Below, piece after piece: positions 1 to 6,735 of a stretch of 15,547 nt of DNA (position 1 is the stretch's first letter; each line of letters opens with the position of its first letter). Below the pieces are notes generated by a model that did no database searches, had not been told where the DNA came from, and saw only the letters and a program-made list of their open reading frames with translations. The translations under genes and the position numbers were made by a program. This DNA comes from Thermoplasmata archaeon (GTDB taxonomy: Archaea; Thermoplasmatota; Thermoplasmata; Lutacidiplasmatales; UBA184): NCBI GenBank assembly GCA_030043855.1, contig JASHWW010000052.1, positions 1 to 15,547 of the forward strand, read 5' to 3'.

Positions 1-925
1 CGGTCGGTACCCGCAATCGGTCGTCCCACGGTACCCCGCACGCGCGCAGCGTCGGCCCCACCGCGCCGAGCTCGATCGCCGCGGCGCGGGCGACCGTTCC
101 GGTCGACTGGATCCGGTCGACGAACGTTCGGCTGCCGAGGAACAGCTCCCACAGGCGCTCGAAGGTCCGGAGGTCCGCGTCGGCGGTCCGACTCAGTCCG
201 TCCCGCTCGGGTTTCGTCAGGTGGCGCGCCGGACCCCCCGGCAGAAACGCGCCGAACAACCAGCGATGGCCGAATGCCCGCCCCTGCAGGCGCAGGATCT
301 CTTCCGCCAGGGCGTGGGCTTGGGCGGCCCCGACGTTCTGCGCCGCGGCCTCCGCCAACCGCGCGAGGACGTGGACATGGTTGTAGACCCGCTGGAGCTC
401 CTGGCCCAGCGCCCGGATCCAGAGCGCTTCGCGGGGCACCGGGACGTTCCCCGCGCTCTCCGCCGCGAGAAGGAAGGCGGCCGCGTGGGCGGCCGAGAAG
501 TTCCCCGCCAGCCGTTCGACCCGCAGGGCCGCGTCCGCGACCGGGAGACCGACGATCGACGAGAGGATCTGTCGCGCCTTGTAGCCGACCACGGGAGTCA
601 CGGCGAGCACCCGCTCTCCGTAGGTCCGCACGTCGAACCGTCCGCTCTCGGGCACCCCCATCGAGATCGGTCCGTAGGGGAAGGTGAACACGCCGTACCC
701 CTCGACGGATTCGGGCGGCCCGTACGGCCGGGCCCGTGCCGCGGTCCGTTGCCCCCAGAAGGTTCCGGGACCGGAGCGTCGCACCTCGAGGGCCGGGCGG
801 CGCACCTCCGACCGCCCCGTGGCGTAGTCGTTGTAGATCGCGAACGCGTCGTCGGGGGCGAGGTAGGCGAGCGCGGTCGACTCGCCACCGGTGCCGACGG
901 GCGCCGCTCCGCGCGTCGCGATCAC
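1..925 (-). CDS. hyfG: Hydrogenase-4-like large subunit (HyfG/NuoD family) lacking [NiFe] ligands, 3' end off window
   Basis: Peripheral large subunit of a complex I/group 4 hydrogenase-type membrane complex; 308 residues are visible and the C-terminus lies outside. Family landmarks run in order: FPYGPIS (82-88) with a following GE (103-104), then RLAGNFSAAH (138-147), then an ELQRVYNH stretch. Aligned by eye with the hydrogenase L1 motif R-V-C-G-I-C-G-F-A-H, the Arg and His remain but the two metal-binding Cys are Ala140 and Phe143. It is therefore unlikely to bind a [NiFe] centre there and fits Ehr-type or NuoD-like subunits. The second CxxC, near the C-terminus, cannot be seen. There is no NuoC-like domain at the N-terminus. 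The GTG start overlaps the upstream stop (GTGA) and has a Shine-Dalgarno GGGAGGGAGC at 931-940. Family confidence is high; function as an inactive-site homologue is an inference. Confidence 0.85.
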   Translation of the reverse strand, partial: MIATRGAAPVGTGGESTALAYLAPDDAFAIYNDYATGRSEVRRPALEVRRSGPGTFWGQRTAARARPYGPPESVEGYGVFTFPYGPISMGVPESGRFDVRTYGERVLAVTPVVGYKARQILSSIVGLPVADAALRVERLAGNFSAAHAAAFLLAAESAGNVPVPREALWIRALGQELQRVYNHVHVLARLAEAAAQNVGAAQAHALAEEILRLQGRAFGHRWLFGAFLPGGPARHLTKPERDGLSRTADADLRTFERLWELFLGSRTFVDRIQSTGTVARAAAIELGAVGPTLRACGVPWDDRLRVPT

Positions 926-2361
926 GGGACGCTCCCTCCCAGCAGCGACGCGGCGGCCCGGATCGCGGTCGAGAGGTACGGGATCGTCGCGACGCCGACC
1001 GCCAGCGATACCGCGACGTTGAGGTAGGCGATCGACGCCCGATCCTCGCGCGTTCCCGGCGCGACGGGGGAACCGTCCGGTGCGGCGCCGAAGACCATCC
1101 GTCCGATCTGGACGTTCACCCCAAGGAACGCGACCAGGATGGCGAGCAGGAGCACCAGGGCGACCCAGTACCAGCCGGCGGCAACGGCCCCGGCCACGAT
1201 CAGCAGCTCGCCGAGGAACGTCCCGAACGGAGGGGCTCCGGTCACCGCGAACGACGCGAGCACCCACGCTCCGGCGGTCCGCGGCATCCGGTGCTGGAGG
1301 TCGCGGACCTCGTCGACGCGATTGGTGCCGGTGGCGCGCAGAACGTTGCCGGCGCAGTAGAACGAGGCGGACTTGGCGAACGCGTGCGCCACGAGGAGGA
1401 GGAGGGCGCCGTACAGCGCCACGCCCCCGACCGCGATCCCGACGACCGCGATCCCCATCACTTCCATGCTCGAGTACGCCAGCAGCCGCTTGAACGACCG
1501 CTGGCGCTGCAGCAGGAAGGCGCCGACGACCGCCGTGGTCAGCCCGAAGGCGAGAACGAGGTCCGTGAGGGCGGCCGGCGCGGGTCGCGGAAGGATCGCG
1601 TACACCCGGGCGAACGCGTACAGCGCCGTCGGGAGGAGGACGCCCGAGAACATCGCCGAGACCGGCGACGGCGCCTCGGAGTGCGCGTCGGGCAGCCAGG
1701 TGTGCATCGGGAACAGCCCAGCCTTGGTGCCGTACCCGACCAGCGCGAGCGCGACCGCCATTTCGAGAGGCAGGGTGAGGGCCGGGTGGTCCGTCGCCAG
1801 CGTGACGGCGTCGAGCGTTCCGGTGGTCGCGTAGATCAAGAGGAGCGCGAACAGCGCGATCGTGAGCCCGGCGGACGCGATCAGCGTGTAGCGCCAGGCC
1901 GCCTCCACGCTCGTCGGCTTCCGTTCGAGGACGACGAGCAGGGCGCTGGCGACGGTCGTCGCCTCGATGCCGATCCACATCAGGCCGAGGTCGGTCACCA
2001 CGAGCGTGGCGACCATGGCGAGCGCGAACGCGCCGAGCAACGCGTAGTAGATCTGCGGTGTCAGGAACGGACGATGGACCCCGGCGAGGTACCCCTCCGA
2101 GTACCACGCGGACGTCGCGTAGATGCCGGTGACCATCACGAGGAACACCTCGCTCAGGGCGTCGAGGCCGAGGTACGGTCCCCAGGTTCCGTCGGCGCGT
2201 CCGGCCAGGAGGACGAGCGCGACGGCGAGGGCCACCAGCGCCCCGGTCCGGGAGGCCCACTTGCTGACGCCCGGGTACGGGATCAGCGCGAGCACCGCGC
2301 TCCCGGCGGGCGCGAGCAGCAACAGGTAGAGCAGCGTGGCGGTCGGCGGGCCGACGATCAT
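922..2361 (-). CDS. hyfF: Antiporter-like membrane subunit of hydrogenase-4/Ehr complex (HyfF, NuoN/L family)
   Basis: Polytopic proton-translocating subunit of 479 residues, about 13-14 helices, of the Mrp-antiporter/NuoL-M-N family. Visible functional residues are Glu133 in WIGIEATT (the conserved transmembrane glutamate), Lys213 in GYGTKAGLFPMHTW, the following AHSEAPSPVSA (226-236), YSSMEVMGI, and a later HAFAKSASF lysine motif. YSSMEVMGI and the 'SGVLLPTALYAFAR' helix resemble HyfF more than NuoL. Its ATG overlaps the hyfE stop by four bases (ATGA). A Shine-Dalgarno GGAGGA lies at 2371-2376, nine bases before the start. It is the only antiporter-type subunit in the visible operon; hyfB/hyfD counterparts are absent or elsewhere. 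In the family this subunit couples electron transfer to proton or sodium movement across the membrane. Confidence 0.93.
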   Translation of the reverse strand: MIVGPPTATLLYLLLLAPAGSAVLALIPYPGVSKWASRTGALVALAVALVLLAGRADGTWGPYLGLDALSEVFLVMVTGIYATSAWYSEGYLAGVHRPFLTPQIYYALLGAFALAMVATLVVTDLGLMWIGIEATTVASALLVVLERKPTSVEAAWRYTLIASAGLTIALFALLLIYATTGTLDAVTLATDHPALTLPLEMAVALALVGYGTKAGLFPMHTWLPDAHSEAPSPVSAMFSGVLLPTALYAFARVYAILPRPAPAALTDLVLAFGLTTAVVGAFLLQRQRSFKRLLAYSSMEVMGIAVVGIAVGGVALYGALLLLVAHAFAKSASFYCAGNVLRATGTNRVDEVRDLQHRMPRTAGAWVLASFAVTGAPPFGTFLGELLIVAGAVAAGWYWVALVLLLAILVAFLGVNVQIGRMVFGAAPDGSPVAPGTREDRASIAYLNVAVSLAVGVATIPYLSTAIRAAASLLGGSVP

Positions 2362-3005
2362 CCGGAGAGTTCCTCCAGCACGACCTCTTCGGGCGTGCCG
2401 GTCACGTCCCGCTGGATCGACAGGATGACGCCGACGAGCACGACGCCGAGCACGTCGAGGAAGATGACGACCTCAACGAAGAGGGGGAACGCGCTGGCGA
2501 ACAGCGCGCCCGCGTAGACGATGGCGTTCTCCTCTTCGAGGTAGCCCATCACCTGGACGAGGGTGTTCGACCGGGTCGCGAGCATCAGCAGCCCCTGCAC
2601 CAGGAGCACGAACGGCAGCGCGGCGCCGGTCTCGGGGAACGACGGGGCGAGGGTCTGCTGGAAGACGAACCACGCGACGATCGCGGCCGCGACGGCAGCG
2701 AGCGCGTGGCCGGTGACGCGGTTCGCGGCGTGCACCTCGCGGATCCGCCACCGGAACGCGCGGATCTGCCGGCGGAGGACGTACGGGATGACGACCGCGC
2801 GGACCGCCACCGTGAGTCCGGCGAGCAGCGCGAGGTCGACGCTGTGCTCCGTCCACGCGAGCCACCCGAGCAGGACGCCGAGCAGCAGGGACTGCAGCGC
2901 GATCCCGTTGATCAGCGGGTCAACGAACGACTCGGACTGGAGGAAGAGGGAGGTCAGCAGAACGCCGACCCCGATGAGGGCCAGGACTTCCGCGGAGGTG
3001 TCCAT
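2358..3005 (-). CDS. hyfE: Hydrogenase-4 subunit HyfE (NuoK-like membrane subunit)
   Basis: Small membrane subunit of 215 residues, about six or seven helices, matching the usual HyfE length (about 216). The HyfE hallmark GYLEEEN is at residues 154-160, inside 'VMGYLEEENAI', and acidic residues also occur in the next helices. The C-terminal half corresponds to NuoK of complex I and sits between the NuoH-like and antiporter-like subunits. ATG follows the hyfC stop with no gap (TAGATG) and the stop overlaps hyfF, so translation is coupled along the operon. No good Shine-Dalgarno is visible, which fits coupling. A cytoplasmic loop around residues 79-100 is rich in Arg and Lys. Identification is confident from length, motif and neighbours. 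Confidence 0.92.
   Translation of the reverse strand: MDTSAEVLALIGVGVLLTSLFLQSESFVDPLINGIALQSLLLGVLLGWLAWTEHSVDLALLAGLTVAVRAVVIPYVLRRQIRAFRWRIREVHAANRVTGHALAAVAAAIVAWFVFQQTLAPSFPETGAALPFVLLVQGLLMLATRSNTLVQVMGYLEEENAIVYAGALFASAFPLFVEVVIFLDVLGVVLVGVILSIQRDVTGTPEEVVLEELSG
2371..2376 (-). promoter_or_regulatory. Shine-Dalgarno of hyfF
   Basis: GGAGGA on the minus strand, nine bases before the hyfF ATG at 2361 and inside the end of hyfE. It supports independent re-initiation at the ATGA overlap. Confidence 0.65.
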
Positions 3006-3962
3006 CTACGGCGCCCCCAGGACGGCGAAGGCGAACACCGACAGGATGGCGAGCGAGAACGCGAGGGCGAGGTAGTCGCGGATCTTGAACAGCCGGACCT
3101 TCGCGACCGTCGCCTCGATCGCGACCAGCGCGCCGACGAGACCGAGCTGTTTGCCGAAGAGGACGCCGATGTTGATCGCCGCGCCGAGGAGCGTCGGCTG
3201 CGCGATCATCCCCCAGGGGACCGCGAAGACGTTCAGGAAGACCGAGCAGAGGAGGAACTGCTTCATCCAGCCGTTCCACCGGAGGATCCCGAGGAGTCGC
3301 CCGGAGTGCTCGAACTGCCGGCCGTCCTCCAGCATCCCGAATTCCATCAGGCCCGCGCTCTCGACGGGGAGCCGCCCGGTCTCGGCGAGGAGGAGCAGGA
3401 AGAACGCCGCCGTCACCAGGAGGTGGGTCGGGGCGAGGTACGCCGACGTCGACGAGGTGAGGAGGTTGTTCGTGACGTACGGGTTGTTGGTCCCCGTGAT
3501 CAGCGCGACCGCGAAGAACACGACGATCAAGGTCGGCTCGGCGAACGCGGCGAACGAGACCGTGCGGCTCGCTCCCAGGGCCGTGTAGTTGCTCCCCGCG
3601 TCGAGGGCGGCGAGCAGGGTCACCGCGCCCGCGAGCCCGAACAAGAGGCCGCCGCCGAGAAAGTCGACGGTCGGGGCGTACGGGATCGGATACGGGGTGA
3701 TGATCGGGACGACGATCGCGATCAGGAGGTACGTCCCGAAGGCGACCAGCGGCGCGACCACGAACGCGCGCGAGGACCCTTGGGGGCGGAGGGTCTCCTT
3801 GCGCAGGTACTTCGCGAGGTCAAAGTACGGCTGAAAGATCGACGGACCCCGGCGGGATTCGGTCCATGCCTTGGCCCGCGCGAGGACGCCGGCCAGGAGC
3901 GGGGAGAGCAGGAGGACGGTCGCCGCCTGCAGGAGGTTAACGACTTGTTGCGTCGGGTCCAC
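3006..3962 (-). CDS. hyfC: Hydrogenase-4 subunit HyfC/HycD (NuoH family)
   Basis: Membrane anchor subunit of 318 residues, homologous to complex I NuoH, which docks the peripheral arm. Visible motifs are RRGPSIFQPYFDLAKYLRKE at residues 38-57 (the first cytoplasmic loop facing the large subunit), AETGRLPVE at 193-201 and LEDGRQFEHSG at 211-221, both typical of the HycD/HyfC/NuoH family. About eight hydrophobic segments follow the NuoH pattern. This is the first gene of the visible operon. It starts with GTG at 3962 behind a clear AAGGAG (3971-3976) with eight bases of spacing, so this first gene is probably read from a leadered mRNA. A TATA-like motif lies about 107 bases upstream. No HyfA (Fe-S) or HyfB gene precedes it, unlike the enterobacterial hyf operon. 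Confidence 0.93.
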   Translation of the reverse strand: MDPTQQVVNLLQAATVLLLSPLLAGVLARAKAWTESRRGPSIFQPYFDLAKYLRKETLRPQGSSRAFVVAPLVAFGTYLLIAIVVPIITPYPIPYAPTVDFLGGGLLFGLAGAVTLLAALDAGSNYTALGASRTVSFAAFAEPTLIVVFFAVALITGTNNPYVTNNLLTSSTSAYLAPTHLLVTAAFFLLLLAETGRLPVESAGLMEFGMLEDGRQFEHSGRLLGILRWNGWMKQFLLCSVFLNVFAVPWGMIAQPTLLGAAINIGVLFGKQLGLVGALVAIEATVAKVRLFKIRDYLALAFSLAILSVFAFAVLGAP

Positions 3963-3970
3963 GTTGCCTA

Positions 3971-3976
3971 CTCCTT
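3971..3976 (-). promoter_or_regulatory. Shine-Dalgarno of hyfC
   Basis: AAGGAG on the minus strand, eight bases before the GTG at 3962. It fixes this GTG as the start and contrasts with several other first genes here that lack any such site. Confidence 0.75.
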
Positions 3977-4027
3977 CGTTCGGGAGCAGGCGTCATTGGC
4001 CCGGGGGCGGTTTGCCGGGGGTCCGGC

Positions 4028-4045
4028 TGGCGGACGCCTCCGCCA
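4028..4045. repeat. Inverted repeat in hyf leader
   Basis: Perfect 7-bp stem TGGCGGA / TCCGCCA with loop CGCC. It lies between the putative hyf promoter and the hyfC Shine-Dalgarno, near where transcription would begin. It could be an operator or a 5' hairpin, but stems of this size are expected by chance at this GC content. Confidence 0.25.
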
Positions 4046-4064
4046 CTCGTTGAGTACCCGGGGA

Positions 4065-4074
4065 CCTACTTAGC
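4065..4074 (-). promoter_or_regulatory. Candidate TATA-like promoter element of the hyf operon
   Basis: GCTAAGTAGG on the minus strand overlaps the stop of the upstream gene and is an AT-richer patch in GC-rich DNA. It shares AAGTA with the patches before the VOC and acetyltransferase genes. Transcription would start near 4043, giving a leader of about 80 bases that holds the inverted repeat and the Shine-Dalgarno. Confidence 0.35.
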
Positions 4075-4698
4075 CATATCCCAGCGAGGGGCGCTCGAGG
4101 GCACCGCTTCGGCCCCATCCCGTTGGGAGAATCCGTCGGCGTTGGGGGATGTCGGACGCCAGCGGTGCGCGATCCGCTCCTCTCCGCCGGACGTACGAGA
4201 CACGACGGTCCGGTCCTCCGTGAGGCCATGCCGTGGGGCCGCCGTGGAGATGGCGAGGAACGCGTCGAGCGTCAGGGGGGACTGTCGGCTCGAGAAGCGA
4301 GGAGTCCGGAGGGTGAAGTCGGATCGGGATTCGTGCGAACCCTCCGTGGTCCGGCGCTCACAGAGGATGAACCCGGCTCGATCGGTCCACCGGAGATGCA
4401 CGGCGTACCCGCGCTCGAATCGGAGATGGAGTCCCACGTCGTCAATTCGGATCCACGCCGCCCCCCGGAACAGGCGAGGGAGCCCCCAGCAACCCACGCC
4501 CACGAAGAGGCCCGTCGCCGCGACCACCACCGCATTGACCACGAGGTCCGAGGACGCTTCGGCCCCCCGCATGGACCAAGCGACTTCCGTGCCCTCGAAT
4601 CCGACCGCGAGGAGGAGCCCCACCACCAGCACGAGGCGGGGCGTCTTTCCCACACGGTCCGCGTCGGCGAGCGGGCGGAGGTCGTAGGTCGCCGGCAT
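4066..4698 (-). CDS. Two-helix membrane protein of unknown function
   Basis: 210 residues, not recognised. The sequence shows a short charged N-terminus, a hydrophobic helix at about 21-38, a second at about 52-73, then a soluble domain. The soluble part begins with a strand-rich stretch (WIRIDDVGLHLRF at 82-94, then AVHLRW and AGFILCERR), a layout seen in membrane-anchored PH-like domains of prokaryotes; that comparison is only by pattern. From about residue 165 on it is polar, low in structure and probably disordered. The ATG at 4698 is the only good start near the first helix, and no Shine-Dalgarno is visible. It reads in the same direction as hyf, 103 bases upstream, so read-through into hyf is possible. 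The opposite frame across this region is Arg-rich and has no helices, which favours this strand. Confidence 0.6.
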   Translation of the reverse strand: MPATYDLRPLADADRVGKTPRLVLVVGLLLAVGFEGTEVAWSMRGAEASSDLVVNAVVVAATGLFVGVGCWGLPRLFRGAAWIRIDDVGLHLRFERGYAVHLRWTDRAGFILCERRTTEGSHESRSDFTLRTPRFSSRQSPLTLDAFLAISTAAPRHGLTEDRTVVSRTSGGEERIAHRWRPTSPNADGFSQRDGAEAVPSSAPRWDMAK

Positions 4699-4746
4699 CC
4701 GGTCGGTCCGTGATCGCGCGCGGTGGTCCGCGATTCCGGGGAGCCG

Positions 4747-5250
4747 TTACGGAGGTGGACGTGTCGCGGGGCGACGCGGGGCTCGATAGGGCTCTCGATA
4801 CCGTGCGGCCGCGTCCGTCGCATCGTCGTCGGCCGGGACATCGACCCGGTGGCCGGCCAACTGCAGCGTGCGGAGGGCCGCTTCCAGTGCCTTGAGCCGG
4901 CGCGTCAGCACCTCGTTGTCGCGCCGGCACTGATGGCCGATCACCGTCAGGCGAGACTGCTCCCGGGCATAGATGACCAGGCGACGTTCCAACGCCTCGA
5001 CGTCGCCCTTGTTCGACAGTCGGAAGATCGGCGGCCGCTTCGCGGACTCCTCCGGACGCGGGAGCAACGGCACCACCGCGCGCAACCAGAGCCAGAAACC
5101 CTCGGCCCCCACTTCGTCGACGTCGACCCACGGCCGCAATCGGCCCCGCAGGTCCGCGGGGATTCCGCGGAGCTCCCACTGTTCGTCCCGCCGCTTTCGC
5201 GGCTTGCTGTACACGTACCCCAGCATCGCCCCTGCCCTTGCAGGGGTCAT
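4747..5250 (-). CDS. Charged, probably coiled-coil protein of unknown function
   Basis: About 167 residues from the ATG at 5250, or 159 from the ATG at 5226; a GTG at 5286 is also in frame. Not recognised. It has a basic start (SKPRKRRDEQWELRG), a Trp-rich middle (GAEGFWLWLRAVVPLL), then a long heptad-like helical stretch (DVEALERRLVIYAREQ and NEVLTRRLKALEAALRTL) and a basic, proline-rich tail (about the last 25 residues). There are no cysteine clusters or nucleotide-binding motifs. The mix of a compact N-domain and a coiled coil fits a small DNA-binding or scaffold protein, which is a guess. A TATA-like box lies about 90 bases upstream of the ATG, so it probably has its own promoter, divergent from the transporter gene. 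Confidence 0.55.
   Translation of the reverse strand: MTPARAGAMLGYVYSKPRKRRDEQWELRGIPADLRGRLRPWVDVDEVGAEGFWLWLRAVVPLLPRPEESAKRPPIFRLSNKGDVEALERRLVIYAREQSRLTVIGHQCRRDNEVLTRRLKALEAALRTLQLAGHRVDVPADDDATDAAARYREPYRAPRRPATRPPP
5229..5246. repeat. Inverted repeat at the start of the coiled-coil gene
   Basis: Perfect 7-bp stem CCCCTGC / GCAGGGG with loop CCTT, lying between the two possible ATG starts (5250 and 5226). If the shorter protein is the real one, this hairpin would sit two bases before its start. It could be regulatory or chance. Confidence 0.25.
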
Positions 5251-5337
5251 TGGCAGCGCGCTGCGGTTCCCGCCCCCCCGGCGCACCGGGGGAGATGGGG
5301 GCTGACCCCACAGCCCGGTCGCACTCAGTGGCCGCGA

Positions 5338-5345
5338 GTATAAGT
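5338..5345 (-). promoter_or_regulatory. TATA-like box, minus-strand coiled-coil gene
   Basis: ACTTATAC on the minus strand is the most AT-rich octamer in the 5251-5456 gap. Transcription would start near 5316, giving a leader of roughly 65-90 bases. The rest of this divergent spacer shows no other clear signal except the opposing box at 5427. Confidence 0.45.
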
Positions 5346-5426
5346 CGGACGCGCGTCGAGCTCCGCCGAAATCGGGATGAATCGGAACGCCACGACACGC
5401 TCTAGCGTACTCGGAAGCGTAGCGGA

Positions 5427-5434
5427 TTATCTAT
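5427..5434 (+). promoter_or_regulatory. TATA-like box of the acetate-transporter gene
   Basis: TTATCTAT, centred about 26 bases before the ATG at 5457. With no Shine-Dalgarno between them, this spacing predicts a transcript that begins at or next to the ATG (leaderless). Confidence 0.55.
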
Positions 5435-5456
5435 CGACCCGAAGTACCTCGGCCCC

Positions 5457-6092
5457 ATGGCGACCGCGGCGGCCTCGATCGCAACTGCCGAATCGGCCGG
5501 GAATAAGGACCCGTTCTGGGCCCCGGCCAGCGTAGTCGGATTGTGCGGGTTCGGAACGACGACGATGATCGCCGGGATGGCGATCGCATCGAACGGCGCC
5601 AATTGGGGGGTGGACAACGGCGCGGTGTTCCCGATGGCGCTCGCCTTCGGGGGAAGTGCCCAGTTCGTCGCCGGGGTCGTCATGCTGCGACGCGGGGAGA
5701 TCTTTCCCGGGTCCGCCTTCTGCGGATACGGGGCGTTCTGGTGGGCGTTCACGCTCTTCCTGAGCGGGTTCACCGGCGACCCGATGTTCGGCGGAACGGC
5801 GCCGTACGACGTCGCGTGGTTCATGGTGGTCTGGGCCCTGTTCACGCTGACGTTCGCCATCAACGCGCACTACCACGGTTGGGGGATCACGTTCGTCTTT
5901 TGGACCCTCGTTCTCGCGTTCGTCCTGCTCGCCGTGGACTTCGGGCTGCTGGGCGGGGGTCACTCGGTGGCGAAGGGACTCTGGGAGGCGACCGGGATCG
6001 TCACGTTCCTTTGCGGATTCGCGGCCTGGTACGTTGCCACCGGGATCATCACGGCGGCGCACCACAACGGACGGAAGGTGCTGCCCTACTAG
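5457..6092 (+). CDS. Acetate transporter family membrane protein (GPR1/FUN34/SatP)
   Basis: Integral membrane protein of 211 residues with six hydrophobic segments, the length and layout of the AceTr (SatP/YaaH, AceP) family that moves acetate and succinate, with protons or as a channel. Family landmarks are GLCGFGTTT (28-36), FGGSAQFVAG (64-73), an RRGEIFPGSAF stretch and YGAFWWAF (91-98). The N-terminal signature NPAPLGL is not conserved: the aligned residues read PASVVGL, with a DPFWAP just before. Substrate preference may therefore differ from SatP. The ATG is preceded by a TATA-like box and no Shine-Dalgarno, so leaderless translation is likely. It stands alone on the plus strand. PoxB, an acetate producer, is encoded about 3 kb away, so acetate exchange is a sensible but unproven role. 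Confidence 0.9.
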   Translation: MATAAASIATAESAGNKDPFWAPASVVGLCGFGTTTMIAGMAIASNGANWGVDNGAVFPMALAFGGSAQFVAGVVMLRRGEIFPGSAFCGYGAFWWAFTLFLSGFTGDPMFGGTAPYDVAWFMVVWALFTLTFAINAHYHGWGITFVFWTLVLAFVLLAVDFGLLGGGHSVAKGLWEATGIVTFLCGFAAWYVATGIITAAHHNGRKVLPY

Positions 6093-6292
6093 GCGGCCGA
6101 CTCCCCGGTCGCGGATCGCGAACCCCTTCCCTCGCCGTCGCCCCGGTCGAACGCAGTACCGAGCGCCACCGGACGGAGCTTCGCGACGAAGTCCGATCGC
6201 CGAGCGACTTCGGATGGAGCGTCCCGGTGGGCTCGACGAAGAGCAGGTGGCGTTCCGGACCTGTTCGTCCGCGACTCGCGACGAGCGCTCCG

Positions 6293-6682
6293 TCAGTCCG
6301 TTCGCTGGCCGAATCGGAAGCCCGGAGTCGCGACCACGTCGAACGGATTCCCGTCCGGGTCGGCGAGGGTGACGTAGTCGGCTCCCTCCCGAGCGGGCTG
6401 GAGCACCGTCGCGCCGAGATCGACCAGGCGCCGGACCTCGGCGTCGAGGTCCGGCGCATACAGGTCGATGTGGAACCAGTACCCGGCCCCCGGTCCCTCC
6501 GGGTCTTTCTGGAGGGCGAGATTCGGTCCGGCGCCTCGCGGGTCGATGAGGAGGGCCCAGTCCTGGGTGGGAGGGCGCGCGAATTCGTACCCCAGCGCCT
6601 CCTTCCAGAAAGCGATCATCGACTCCCAGCGGCGGCAGTCCAGCACGACCGATCCGACCCACACGTTGGGAGGTCCGGGCAC
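6293..6682 (-). CDS. VOC-fold (glyoxalase/dioxygenase superfamily) protein
   Basis: 129 residues, the normal size of a single two-module VOC protein. It begins with the first beta strand (VWVGSVVLDC), then the helix 'ESMIAFWKEALGYEF', and ends with ADYVTLADPDGNPFDVV, the classic LxDPdGNxxel module found in the glyoxalase/bleomycin-resistance group. GYWFHIDLYAPDLDAEV carries a candidate metal-ligand His. Substrate cannot be told: members include metal-dependent lyases, dioxygenases and metal-free binding proteins. The GTG at 6682 lies 25 bases from an AAGTA-type promoter patch, supporting a leaderless start; a second in-frame GTG at codon 7 is the alternative. It reads away from the PiT gene's 3' end, 53 bases downstream of it. 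The 200 bases between this gene and the transporter (6093-6292) show nothing I can assign. Confidence 0.88.
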   Translation of the reverse strand: MPGPPNVWVGSVVLDCRRWESMIAFWKEALGYEFARPPTQDWALLIDPRGAGPNLALQKDPEGPGAGYWFHIDLYAPDLDAEVRRLVDLGATVLQPAREGADYVTLADPDGNPFDVVATPGFRFGQRTD

Positions 6683-6702
6683 GACCGCCCCACGTCGGGA
6701 CA

Positions 6703-6712
6703 GTTACTTCAA
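6703..6712 (-). promoter_or_regulatory. TATA-like element of the VOC gene
   Basis: TTGAAGTAAC on the minus strand, centred 25-26 bases before the GTG at 6682. No Shine-Dalgarno lies between. It is almost identical in core and spacing to the element before the acetyltransferase at 9089. Confidence 0.5.
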
Positions 6713-6735
6713 CCCCGACGATTCGTTCGCGAGCG

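Noticed and set aside
736..2517. Long plus-strand open frame rich in Arg, Asp and Glu opposite hyfF
   Set aside because: It is the antisense shadow of a clear membrane protein; composition is low-complexity and no domain is visible. High GC removes stop codons and keeps such frames open.
1..3962. Reading the operon as an active hydrogenase-4 or formate hydrogenlyase
   Set aside because: The large subunit lacks the first CxxC, and no formate dehydrogenase or maturation genes are in view.
6187..6212. Inverted repeat CGAAGT / ACTTCG between the transporter and VOC genes as a terminator
   Set aside because: A six-base stem with a 14-base loop and no T-run; not distinguishable from chance.
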